Below, piece by piece: positions 34,326 to 43,691 of a stretch of 64,000 nucleotides of DNA. The translations under genes were made by a program, and so were the position numbers. A model generated the notes under the pieces. It was not told where the DNA came from. It saw only the letters and a list, made by a program, of their open reading frames with translations, and made no database searches. Origin of the DNA: Gammaproteobacteria bacterium (lineage in GTDB: Bacteria; Pseudomonadota; Gammaproteobacteria; Pseudomonadales; UBA5518); NCBI GenBank assembly GCA_016718385.1, contig JADKDK010000002.1, forward strand, positions 682,001-746,000, written 5' to 3'. Each line of letters begins with the position of its first letter. The first letter of the stretch is position 1.

Positions 34326-35789
34326 TCAGACACGGATCGCGATGGTCTTGGTCTCGAGGTATTCCTCGAAGCCCTCCGCTCCCATCTCGCGCCCCAGTCC
34401 GCTCTGCTTGTAGCCGCCGAACGGAGCATCGGCCGCATAAAAGTTGCCGCCGTTGACGTTGATGGTGCCGGTGCGGATACGCCGCGCCACACGCAACGCG
34501 CGCGCCTCGTCTGCCGACCACACCGCGCCCGACAAGCCGTAGACCGAATCGTTGGCGATGCGGATCGCGTCCTCCTCGTCGTCGTAGGCGATGACCGCGA
34601 GCACCGGACCGAAGATCTCCTCCCGCGCGATCGTCATGTCGTTCGTCACATCGACGAACACCGTGGGCTCGACGTAGCAGCCCCTGGGCAGCTGCGCCGG
34701 CCGGCCGCCGCCCAGCAGCAGGCGTGCGCCCTCCTGCTTGCCGCGCTCGATATAACCGAGCACGCGCTCCTGTTGGCGCTTGTTGATCAGCGGGCCCATG
34801 ATCTGGTCTTCGGCCGCCGGATTGCCGTACTGGATATAGCCGAAATACGTCTTCAGTATCTCCTCGGCCTCGGCCTGGCGCGACTTCGGCACCAGCAGCC
34901 GCGTCGCGATCGCGCAGCCCTGCCCCGCGTGGAAGCAGACCCCCAGCGCGCTCAGCAGCGCGCTGCCGAAGTCGGCATCGTCGAGCAGGATGTTCGCCGA
35001 CTTGCCGCCGAGCTCGAGGAACACCTTCTTCACCGTGGCCGAAGCGCGCGCCATGATGTGCTTGCCCACCGCCGTGGAGCCGGTGAACGACACCATGTCG
35101 ACACGCGGGTCACCCACCAGCTGGTCGCCGACCTCGCGCGGGTCTTCCGAGGTGATCACGTTGAACACGCCGGCGGGAATCTCGGTGTGCTCCTTCACCA
35201 GGCGGCCCAGCATCGTCGCGGACCACGGCGTGTCGGGCGCCGCCTTGAGCACCACGGTACAACCTGCCGCGAGCGCGGGTATGCACTTGGCGAGATTGAT
35301 CTGCAGCGGCACGTTCCAGGGCGTGATGCAGGCGACCACGCCGATCGCTTCCTTCTCGACGAGGCGGCGGCTCTTCAGCGTGCCGAACGCGCTCACGCCG
35401 ATGTCGCGGCTCCACTGGAATTTCGGCAACGACTCCAGCGTGTAATCGATGAAACCGATGGGCACGTCGCACTGCGGACCGCCGGCGCCGCAGATGCCCA
35501 GGGGGCTGCCGGTTTCGGCGGCTATCTGCTGCTTGAAATCGTCGCGCACCGCGAGCAGCGCATCGCGCAGCTGGCGGATGCAGCGCAGGCGCAGGGCGTG
35601 GTTGGTCGACCAGTCGGTGGTGTCGAAGGCGCGTCGCGCCGCAGCAATCGCGCGCTCCATGTCCTCGGTTCCGGCGTCGGCAACCTGGCCGATCACCTCC
35701 TCGGTCACCGGGCTGATGTTGGCATAGGTCCTGCCGGAGGCGGCCGGCACCAGTTCGCCGTCGATGAACAGGCGGGATTCGGGATTCAT
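34326..35789 (-). CDS. NAD(P)-dependent aldehyde dehydrogenase
   Basis: 487 aa. Catalytic residues are visible: N159 in TPWNVP, E259 in LELGGKS, and the nucleophile C292 in HAGQGC. The cofactor loop FTGSTAVGK is at 235-243. The family oxidises aldehydes to acids. It is the last gene of a unit with the tandem-MarR regulator and the fatty-acid hydroxylase, 65 nt after the latter, which suggests a fatty or terpenoid aldehyde as substrate. The start at 35789 gives the standard family N-terminus (MNPESRLFIDGELV). Confidence 0.93.
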   Translation of the reverse strand: MNPESRLFIDGELVPAASGRTYANISPVTEEVIGQVADAGTEDMERAIAAARRAFDTTDWSTNHALRLRCIRQLRDALLAVRDDFKQQIAAETGSPLGICGAGGPQCDVPIGFIDYTLESLPKFQWSRDIGVSAFGTLKSRRLVEKEAIGVVACITPWNVPLQINLAKCIPALAAGCTVVLKAAPDTPWSATMLGRLVKEHTEIPAGVFNVITSEDPREVGDQLVGDPRVDMVSFTGSTAVGKHIMARASATVKKVFLELGGKSANILLDDADFGSALLSALGVCFHAGQGCAIATRLLVPKSRQAEAEEILKTYFGYIQYGNPAAEDQIMGPLINKRQQERVLGYIERGKQEGARLLLGGGRPAQLPRGCYVEPTVFVDVTNDMTIAREEIFGPVLAVIAYDDEEDAIRIANDSVYGLSGAVWSADEARALRVARRIRTGTINVNGGNFYAADAPFGGYKQSGLGREMGAEGFEEYLETKTIAIRV

Positions 35790-35854
35790 TGTCTCTTGTT
35801 CCTCATGTACGCAGTCAGTGGCTTCGTTCTGGTTGTGCGCTGCAGCGGGCGCGT

Positions 35855-36592
35855 TCAATCGAGCGTGCCGAACAGCTTGTCGTAGAGCAGCGTGATCGTG
35901 GCGTAGTTGCCCTTCTGCATGTCGATGTGATGCACGTGGTGCTTGAAACTGATCCAGTTCAGCACCTTGTAGCCCGGCAGCTCGAACTTCACGTGGTTGA
36001 AGGTGTTCAGCTGGATGTAGACGAGCGAGGCGATCGCCACGCTCACGACGTGGAAGCCACCGACCGCAAGCCCCAGCCCCAACACGGTGAAGTGAAACAG
36101 CAGCTGGCCGATGGTGGTCTCCACCGGGTGCACGTAGAAGGCATCGATGTGCGAGGGATCGCGCGCCTGGTGGTGCACGGCATGCACGCGGCGGAAAAAC
36201 CGCAGTACCGCGAAGCGGCTGTCGTGCGCAGCATGGAACAGGAAGCGGTGCGTCAGGTAGTAGAAGAAGTCGTAGACCATCAGGATCAGCACGATGTCGA
36301 ACAGTCCTCGCCACAGCGGCCGTGGTTCGAAGCTCACGACCAGGGGCGCCATCACGAAAAAGAACGCGAGATTGGTCCACATCCCTGCGCGTATGCTGCG
36401 CTTGATCATCGGCGGGTACTTGTCCCTGCCCAGGCGTTCCTTGTCCAGCGCGCGGTTCTGCTCACGCACGCCCTGGAAGGCCGGCACCTTGAACACGAGC
36501 CAGCGCCCGAACTTGCCGAGCGCCACCACCATCACGATCAGCGCTATTCCTGCCTTCCAGTCGTAGACACTCGACAACCATTCGACACTCAT
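35855..36592 (-). CDS. Fatty acid hydroxylase/sterol desaturase family protein
   Basis: 245 aa integral membrane di-iron enzyme. Histidine clusters are H115-H120 (HRFLFH), H137-H141 (HAVHH), and H218-H222 (HHVHH), the three-box pattern that binds two irons. Four to five hydrophobic segments surround them. It would hydroxylate or desaturate a lipid with O2. It begins 3 nt after the tandem-MarR stop and is followed by the aldehyde dehydrogenase, so these three form one operon under the MarR promoter. Substrate is not evident. Confidence 0.9.
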   Translation of the reverse strand: MSVEWLSSVYDWKAGIALIVMVVALGKFGRWLVFKVPAFQGVREQNRALDKERLGRDKYPPMIKRSIRAGMWTNLAFFFVMAPLVVSFEPRPLWRGLFDIVLILMVYDFFYYLTHRFLFHAAHDSRFAVLRFFRRVHAVHHQARDPSHIDAFYVHPVETTIGQLLFHFTVLGLGLAVGGFHVVSVAIASLVYIQLNTFNHVKFELPGYKVLNWISFKHHVHHIDMQKGNYATITLLYDKLFGTLD

Positions 36593-36595
36593 CGT

Positions 36596-37648
36596 TCACT
36601 CCTCCCGGATGTAACCGAGCAGCAGGCGCGCCAGTTCGCGCCCACCCTGCGGTCCTAGTTGCTGTATCAGTTGCCTGGCGATGGCATCCAGGGCGGGGCG
36701 CGACTGGAAAACCTCGGATTCGAGCGCCAGCGCCGCGTAGAGCGACGCCGCGAGCGTGCGCAGGCGTGAGAGCCCCGCGGCGCCGATGATGGCCGCGAAC
36801 TCGCGCTCGAGCTCCTCGACCGAGGCCACCGAGTCGGCCAGCAGCTGCAAACCCGAGGGGCTGAAGCGCAGCAACTGCACGCGCGCATCCGCCGGGTCGG
36901 CGCCGCGCCGGATGTAGCCGAGCGCCTCGAGTTCACCGACAACGGCACCCACGGCCTGCTTGCTGACCTGCTGGATGCGCGCGATCTGCCCGATGCGCCC
37001 GCCCCCGGGTCCGATCAGGCCGAGCACCTGCGCGAAGGACATCTTCAGGCGAGGGTGTCCGCGCGCGCCCGTGAACTCCATCAGCCGCTGCTGCACGTAA
37101 TCGCTGAGGCGCCCCAGCAGCGCGCCGACCAGGTCTGCGCCGTTGCTCCGCGCCACGCGATGCATCGGGTGAGCGAATTCGAGCCCGGCGCAGAGGCGAT
37201 CCACCAGCGCGGCAAAGTCGGCATAATCCGCCTCGCCGAGCAGCGCCAGATACTGTGCCTGCACCGCCGCCGACGCCGCCGCGCCTTCGCGCACGAGGCG
37301 CCGACCCTGTACCGTGAGCTGCAGCACCTTGGCGCGGCCGTCCACCGGATCCGCGTCGCGGCGCACATAGCCTGCCTGCTCGATCTGGTTGATGGTCTGA
37401 TTGCAGGCCTGCTTGCTGATGCCGAGCCAATCGGCGAGATCGGTGATGCGAGCGCCGTGCTGCCCGATCAGCGTCATGAACGGCTCGAAGCCGAGCCTCA
37501 GGCCCGTGTGCCCGCGGCGCTGCGTAAGCGTCTGCATCACCTCGGACTGCAGGTGACGCGCAATGCCCATCAGATGCCGCGGCAGGTTCGCGCGGTAGCG
37601 TTGCCAGGTGTCCTGACCAGGTTCAAGTGCGGCGACAGGGGCATTCAT
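36596..37648 (-). CDS. Tandem MarR regulator: two winged-helix domains in one chain
   Basis: 350 aa, about twice the usual MarR length. The first winged helix is near residues 50-115 (GARITDLADWLGISKQACNQTINQIEQAGYVRRDADPVDGRAKV reading through the wing). The second, near 205-275, has the same plan (GGRIGQIARIQQVSKQAVGAVVGELEALGYIRRGADPADARVQL). Since MarR proteins bind DNA as dimers, this looks like a covalent pseudo-dimer. It heads an operon with the hydroxylase (3-nt gap) and aldehyde dehydrogenase. Its own promoter overlaps an 18-bp palindrome, suggesting autoregulation. The predicted transcript start is only a few nt before the ATG. Confidence 0.88.
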   Translation of the reverse strand: MNAPVAALEPGQDTWQRYRANLPRHLMGIARHLQSEVMQTLTQRRGHTGLRLGFEPFMTLIGQHGARITDLADWLGISKQACNQTINQIEQAGYVRRDADPVDGRAKVLQLTVQGRRLVREGAAASAAVQAQYLALLGEADYADFAALVDRLCAGLEFAHPMHRVARSNGADLVGALLGRLSDYVQQRLMEFTGARGHPRLKMSFAQVLGLIGPGGGRIGQIARIQQVSKQAVGAVVGELEALGYIRRGADPADARVQLLRFSPSGLQLLADSVASVEELEREFAAIIGAAGLSRLRTLAASLYAALALESEVFQSRPALDAIARQLIQQLGPQGGRELARLLLGYIREE

Positions 37649-37656
37649 AGCCCCAG

Positions 37657-37697
37657 ATAGTAAATATCACTTTCCTTATAGTCAATCTGAATTGACT
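37657..37697 (-). promoter_or_regulatory. Tandem-MarR promoter with overlapping palindromic operator
   Basis: On the minus strand: -35 TTGACT (37685-37680), 17-bp spacer, -10 TACTAT (37662-37657). A perfect inverted repeat AGTCAAT-CTGA-ATTGACT covers 37680-37697 and includes the -35. With transcription starting near 37650, the message would be almost leaderless (ATG at 37648). Confidence 0.72.
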
Positions 37698-37699
37698 GT

Positions 37700-39265
37700 T
37701 CAGGTGCTGCCCTCGTAGGCCGTGCGCAGGTTGCGCTTGAGGATCTTGCCGCTGGGGTTGCGCGGCAGGTTGTCGGTGAAGATCACGCGCTTGGGGCACT
37801 TGAAGTGCGCGAGATGCTCCTTGCAGTGCGCGATCACGGTGGCCTCGTCGAGCTCCTCGCCTTCCTTGACCACCACCACTGCCGACACCGCCTCCACCCA
37901 GCGCGGGTCGCTGAGCGCGACCACGGCCACCTCGGACACCGCCGCCAGGCGGTAGATGGTTTCCTCGACCTCGCGGCTCGACACGTTCTCGCCGCCGGTC
38001 TTGATCATGTCCTTCTTGCGGTCCACGACCGTGATGTAGCCCTCCTCGTCCATCACGCCAAGATCACCGGAGTGGAACCAGCCGCCGGCGAAGGCATCTG
38101 CCGTCTTCGCCTCGTCGCGGAAATAGCCGGTCAGCAGTTGCGGCGAGCGGTGCACGATCTCGCCCACCTCGCCGCGGGGCACTTCGCTGCACGCATCATC
38201 CACGATGATCGTTTCGACGTTCAGCACCGGCCTGCCCGCGGAGCCCGCCTTGCGGATCTGGTCCTCGGGTCCGAGCACGGTCGCGGTGGGCGCGATCTCG
38301 GTCTGGCCGTAGATGTTCCAGAAGCGGGCAGCGGGCAGGCGCTGCTGCATTTCCTGCAGTATCGCCACCGGCATGATCGAGGCGCCGTAGTAGCACTTTT
38401 TCAGGCTCGAGAGGTCGTGGCGGTCGAAGGCCGGCGAGCGCAGCAGCGAAATCCACACGGTGGGCGGCGCGAAAAACGAAGTGATGCGATCGCGCTCGAT
38501 GCACGCCAGCACGGTCTCCGGCACCGGCGCCGGGATGATCACGTTGCTCGCGCCGTTGTAGAGCATCGGCCCGAAGAAGGTGTCGAGCTGAGCGCAGTGA
38601 AACAGCGGCATCGCGTGCAGCATGGTGTCGGTGGCCGAATACTCGGCGGCAACCATGACGCTCACGTACTGCGCGATCACGGACTCATGCGTCAGCATCG
38701 CGCCCTTGGGCAGCGACTCGGTACCACTGGTGTAGAGGATCTGCGCCAGCATGGCGCCGTGCAGCCCGGATTCCTCGCACGGCAAGTCAGCGACCGGCGC
38801 GAGCAGCGCGTCGAAGGGAATCATGCCGGCACAGGGCTCGCCGGGCGCCTCGCTCGGCAGCCAGACGAACTTCTCGATATGCGTTCCCTTCGCGGCCGCG
38901 GCGCGCGCCAGAGCGGCGAGGTCCGAATCGGTGCACAGCACGCGCGCCCCGCAGTGCCCCAGGATGTAGGCCAGCTCGTCGGCATTCAGCATGAAGTTCA
39001 CCGGCACCAGCACGGCGCCGGCGCGCGCGATCGCGAAACGCATCGCGATGAAGGCATGCGAGTTGCGCGCGAGGATCGCCACCTTGTCGCCGGCGCCGAC
39101 CCCGATGCCGCGCAGGCCGTGCGCAACGCGGTCCACGATGGCATCGAGCTCGGCGTAGCTCCAGCGCACCTCGCCGCAGACCAGCGCGGTGCGCCCCGGC
39201 ACGCGGCGCGCGCTGCGGCGCAGCAGGTCGGCGAGGGTCTGGCGTCGGGCAATATCGAGACTCAT
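37700..39265 (-). CDS. AMP-forming acyl-CoA synthetase (long-chain fatty acid type)
   Basis: 521 aa. The phosphate loop is YTSGTESLPKG at 178-188, where the family usually has TSGTTGxPKG, so one glycine-threonine pair is replaced by Glu-Ser. The adenylation motif (YGQTE, about 318) and the C-terminal lysine motif PSGKILKR are intact. It activates carboxylic acids to acyl-CoA through an acyl-adenylate. It lies upstream of the tandem-MarR operon on the same strand, the promoter and operator of that operon falling just after its stop codon. Upstream of its own start is a sequence block shared with the MarR promoter, so joint control is likely. Confidence 0.93.
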   Translation of the reverse strand: MSLDIARRQTLADLLRRSARRVPGRTALVCGEVRWSYAELDAIVDRVAHGLRGIGVGAGDKVAILARNSHAFIAMRFAIARAGAVLVPVNFMLNADELAYILGHCGARVLCTDSDLAALARAAAAKGTHIEKFVWLPSEAPGEPCAGMIPFDALLAPVADLPCEESGLHGAMLAQILYTSGTESLPKGAMLTHESVIAQYVSVMVAAEYSATDTMLHAMPLFHCAQLDTFFGPMLYNGASNVIIPAPVPETVLACIERDRITSFFAPPTVWISLLRSPAFDRHDLSSLKKCYYGASIMPVAILQEMQQRLPAARFWNIYGQTEIAPTATVLGPEDQIRKAGSAGRPVLNVETIIVDDACSEVPRGEVGEIVHRSPQLLTGYFRDEAKTADAFAGGWFHSGDLGVMDEEGYITVVDRKKDMIKTGGENVSSREVEETIYRLAAVSEVAVVALSDPRWVEAVSAVVVVKEGEELDEATVIAHCKEHLAHFKCPKRVIFTDNLPRNPSGKILKRNLRTAYEGST

Positions 39266-39276
39266 TGCGTTCCCCT

Positions 39277-39289
39277 TGAAACATCACTT
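39277..39289 (-). promoter_or_regulatory. Sequence block shared with the tandem-MarR promoter
   Basis: Plus-strand AAACATCACTT at 39279-39289 matches AAATATCACTT at 37662-37672 in ten of eleven positions. It lies 12-24 nt upstream of the acyl-CoA synthetase start. A possible second regulator site common to both units. Confidence 0.4.
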
Positions 39290-39416
39290 GGTTATTATCT
39301 TACTCATGACTAGCAGGAAAAATCTGCATCCTCGCTGCAGGCCAGTACGCGAAACATAATCCGGGATTCGCCTGTGTGACAGTTTCGTCGCCGAAGTTGA
39401 GCAGGACACAAAAATC

Positions 39417-41315
39417 ATGGACGGCATATCCCGCGAAATCATCCTGATCAGCTCGGAGCATACTGATTCCGACACGCTGACCGAAATCGACTCGCAAATT
39501 GCAAAGCTGGGAATTCCCCCGCCCGAGCGCACATCGCTGGCTGACTGGCTCGAGCACCCGAGGCGGGACGTTCGCCTGGTATGTGCACTGGCCGATCCCG
39601 AAATTCGCCTGCTGCTGGAGCACCAGAAGGTTGCCGAATGGGAGCTCGCATTCCTGCCACTGCGCACCAATCGCGCTGCCCAGGCCAGCTTCGGAGTGCC
39701 GGGCAATATAGCTGCAGCACTCAAGGGCGCATGCACGATTGAAAAGGGCACCGCGTTTGATCTGTTGGTGTGCAATAGCCGGGTAATTCTGGGGACGCTG
39801 GTCAGCGGTGACGTCTGGGGCCTGCATTCCGACCGGATGCAGCAACAGTTCTGGCCCCGTCTGCGCGAAACCGTCTCCCATCTCGGCAGCCTGCGCCTGC
39901 AGCCGTACACGCTCACCACCGCACGAGGCACCGCCCAGGAATTGGCAGCCATGGGCGTCATGGTGTTCGGGCACCATTTTTCCGGCAGCTCCGCCTCGGC
40001 CATCCGCGAGTCCGTCACACCCAACGACGGCAAGCTCACCGCATTCGTGCTGTCGCCGACCAGCGTCGCGAGCCATCTGTGGTTTCTGATCAAGTTCCGC
40101 CTGCTGCGCCGCATATCCCTGAAGCATTTGCCCGACAGCGTGGGATACATCCGCAGCAACTCGCTCACAATATCGGGCAGAATACGCGTGGAAGCCACGC
40201 TGGACGGCGAGAAAATCGAGGCCGACCAGTTCCAGGTGGAAGTGCGCGAGGCCGCTGCCAACATCGTCGTCGGCAAGACCTTGCAGGAGATCGAGGAAGA
40301 AGACAGCAGCGACCGCGAATCCTTGCGCACCACCCATCTGCCGTCGATCGCCACCAGCCGCATGCTGCGGGACAAGAACCTGCCGTTGTTCCCGCGCGCC
40401 GCCGAGGCGGATTTCCGCGAGCTGTTCCTGAACCTGAGGGAAAGTGCGCGGACGACCACTGCATTTTCAGTGCTGATGGTGCTGAGCACGCTGCTCGCGG
40501 CTACGGGGCTGTTCCTGAATTCCGCCTCGGTGATCATCGGCGCCATGATCCTTGCGCCCTTGATGGCGCCGGTCATTTCCCTGGCCATGGGCATCGCCCG
40601 AACCGACACGCGGCTGATCCGCTCCAGCCTGAGAACCTTGGGCACCGGATCGATTCTCGCGATCGGATGCGCGGCAATGTTTGCACTGCTGACGCCGCTG
40701 CAGACCATCACCACCGAGATGGATAGCCGGCTTCACCCCAGCTTGCTGGATCTCCTGGTGGCGCTGCTATCCGGTGTAGCGGGCGCCTATGCCACCGCGA
40801 AAGAGCAACTGGCGAAAAGCATGGCCGGCGTCGCCATTGCCGTGGCCCTGGTACCTCCGCTGGCGGTAGCTGGCATCGGTATCGGCTGGGCCAATCCCGA
40901 CATGATCATCGGGGCCAGCCTGCTGTACCTGACCAACCTGATCGGCATCATGCTGGCGGCAAGCCTGACATTCCTTGTCTTGGGCTTCGCGCCGGTGAGC
41001 CGTGCCCGCAATACCCTGGCGATGAGCCTGGGCCTGCTGGTGCTGATTTCCATTCCGTTGGGGCTCAGCTTCCACACGCTGATCCAGCAAAACGCCATCC
41101 GCACGGCCATCAACGAGCTTGCGCAGCTGAACCCTGCCGATGGCATGCTGGAGGTGCGTGAGGTCACGATGCGCGACAACAAGCCAATAGTGCGGCTCAT
41201 TATCCGGACGCGCGGCGAGCCGAGCGGCGAGGCGATCGCGCGCCAGAAGGCGCGCATCGTGGAGAAGCTGGGACAGGATATCGAAGTGGAGTTTTTCCCG
41301 GTCTACGTGCGCTAG
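39417..41315 (+). CDS. DUF389 family membrane protein
   Basis: 632 aa. The N-terminal 320 residues are soluble; the C-terminal half has about six membrane helices beginning SVLMVLSTLLAATGLFLNSASVIIGAMILAPLMAPV, the DUF389 (TIGR00341) core. A final soluble tail of about 60 residues (LEVREVTMRDNKPIVRLIIRTRG) has a typical family ending. The N-terminal part (LLVCNSRVILGTLVSGDVW, PYTLTTARGTAQELAAMG) is reminiscent of a lipid-kinase-like fold, but I cannot claim activity. The role of the family is unknown. It converges on the KamA-like gene with 46 nt between stops. Confidence 0.83.
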   Translation: MDGISREIILISSEHTDSDTLTEIDSQIAKLGIPPPERTSLADWLEHPRRDVRLVCALADPEIRLLLEHQKVAEWELAFLPLRTNRAAQASFGVPGNIAAALKGACTIEKGTAFDLLVCNSRVILGTLVSGDVWGLHSDRMQQQFWPRLRETVSHLGSLRLQPYTLTTARGTAQELAAMGVMVFGHHFSGSSASAIRESVTPNDGKLTAFVLSPTSVASHLWFLIKFRLLRRISLKHLPDSVGYIRSNSLTISGRIRVEATLDGEKIEADQFQVEVREAAANIVVGKTLQEIEEEDSSDRESLRTTHLPSIATSRMLRDKNLPLFPRAAEADFRELFLNLRESARTTTAFSVLMVLSTLLAATGLFLNSASVIIGAMILAPLMAPVISLAMGIARTDTRLIRSSLRTLGTGSILAIGCAAMFALLTPLQTITTEMDSRLHPSLLDLLVALLSGVAGAYATAKEQLAKSMAGVAIAVALVPPLAVAGIGIGWANPDMIIGASLLYLTNLIGIMLAASLTFLVLGFAPVSRARNTLAMSLGLLVLISIPLGLSFHTLIQQNAIRTAINELAQLNPADGMLEVREVTMRDNKPIVRLIIRTRGEPSGEAIARQKARIVEKLGQDIEVEFFPVYVR

Positions 41316-41361
41316 GCATCACTGCGTTCTGCGGCTCCCCGCGACCCGCCAGGCGAGCGGT

Positions 41362-42765
<1,404 letters not shown>

Positions 42766-42797
42766 GAACTTCTCCTTGTCGACTCAAATTACAAACG

Positions 42798-43691
42798 TCA
42801 GCCGCTCAAAGTCTGCTGTGGCGCTCGAGCGCCTTCGCGCTTCGAATCACCGCGGAACACCGTGAGGTGCGGAAACGGGATCTCGATTCCTCGCTGATCG
42901 AAGCCCTTCTTCAGCCGCTGCGGGAAGGCGCGCTTGACAATCCACTGCTGCAGCGGTAACACCCTGAACCGGCTGCGGACGATCACGGCGGAATCTGTCC
43001 AGGCATCGACACCGGCGATTTCGATGTCGTCCAGGATCAGGGGAGCCAGCGCCTCGTCTTTGCGCATATCGGCCGCGACTTCACGCATCACCGAAAAGAC
43101 CTCCTCGACGTCCTCGCGGTACGAGACGCCCGCATCGATCACGGCGTAGCCAAAGCCGCGACTGCGATTGGTGACCGTGGTCACCTCACCGCTGGGGATG
43201 AAATGCACGCTGCCTTCGTAGTCGCGCAGCCGTATGTAGCGCAGCGTGATCTCCTCCACCAGGCCGCCCTCGCCCGCGATCTCCACCACGTCGCCCTGGT
43301 GGATCTGGTCCTCGAGCAACAGGAACAGGCCATTGAAGTAGTCCTTGATCAGGCTCTGCGCGCCGAAGCCGACGGCAATGCCCAGCACCCCCGCCGAAGC
43401 CAGCAGCGGCGCTATCGTGACCCCCAGTTCGGCTAGCACCAGCATGCCGGCCAACACGCTGATCGCCACGCCGAGCAGATACCGCAGCACGCGGCCGAAC
43501 GTATCGAGCCGCTTGATCTGCTCCGGATCGCGGGCGCGCCTGTGCATCTGCCACTCGAGGGCCGGAATGACTCGCCGCGACAGCAGCAGCCCGCCCCACG
43601 CTACGAGCAGGATCACTGCAATGCGCAGCATCACGCCTGCGGACTGGTTCCAGTCGATGAACTCGCCCGCGAATTTCAGCAGAACGTCCAT
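42798..43691 (-). CDS. Small-conductance mechanosensitive channel, MscS family
   Basis: 297 aa. Three hydrophobic segments in the first 130 residues end with the pore helix and the signature GVLGIAVGFGAQSLIKDYFNGLFLLLEDQ; a beta domain (GDVVEIAGEGGLVEEITLRYIRLRDYEGSVHFIPSG) and alpha/beta C-terminus follow. MscS channels release solutes on hypo-osmotic shock. Its start codon is immediately after the sucrose synthase stop, so it is translated from the sucrose operon. The context makes it a safety valve for the accumulated osmolyte. Confidence 0.94.
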   Translation of the reverse strand: MDVLLKFAGEFIDWNQSAGVMLRIAVILLVAWGGLLLSRRVIPALEWQMHRRARDPEQIKRLDTFGRVLRYLLGVAISVLAGMLVLAELGVTIAPLLASAGVLGIAVGFGAQSLIKDYFNGLFLLLEDQIHQGDVVEIAGEGGLVEEITLRYIRLRDYEGSVHFIPSGEVTTVTNRSRGFGYAVIDAGVSYREDVEEVFSVMREVAADMRKDEALAPLILDDIEIAGVDAWTDSAVIVRSRFRVLPLQQWIVKRAFPQRLKKGFDQRGIEIPFPHLTVFRGDSKREGARAPQQTLSG

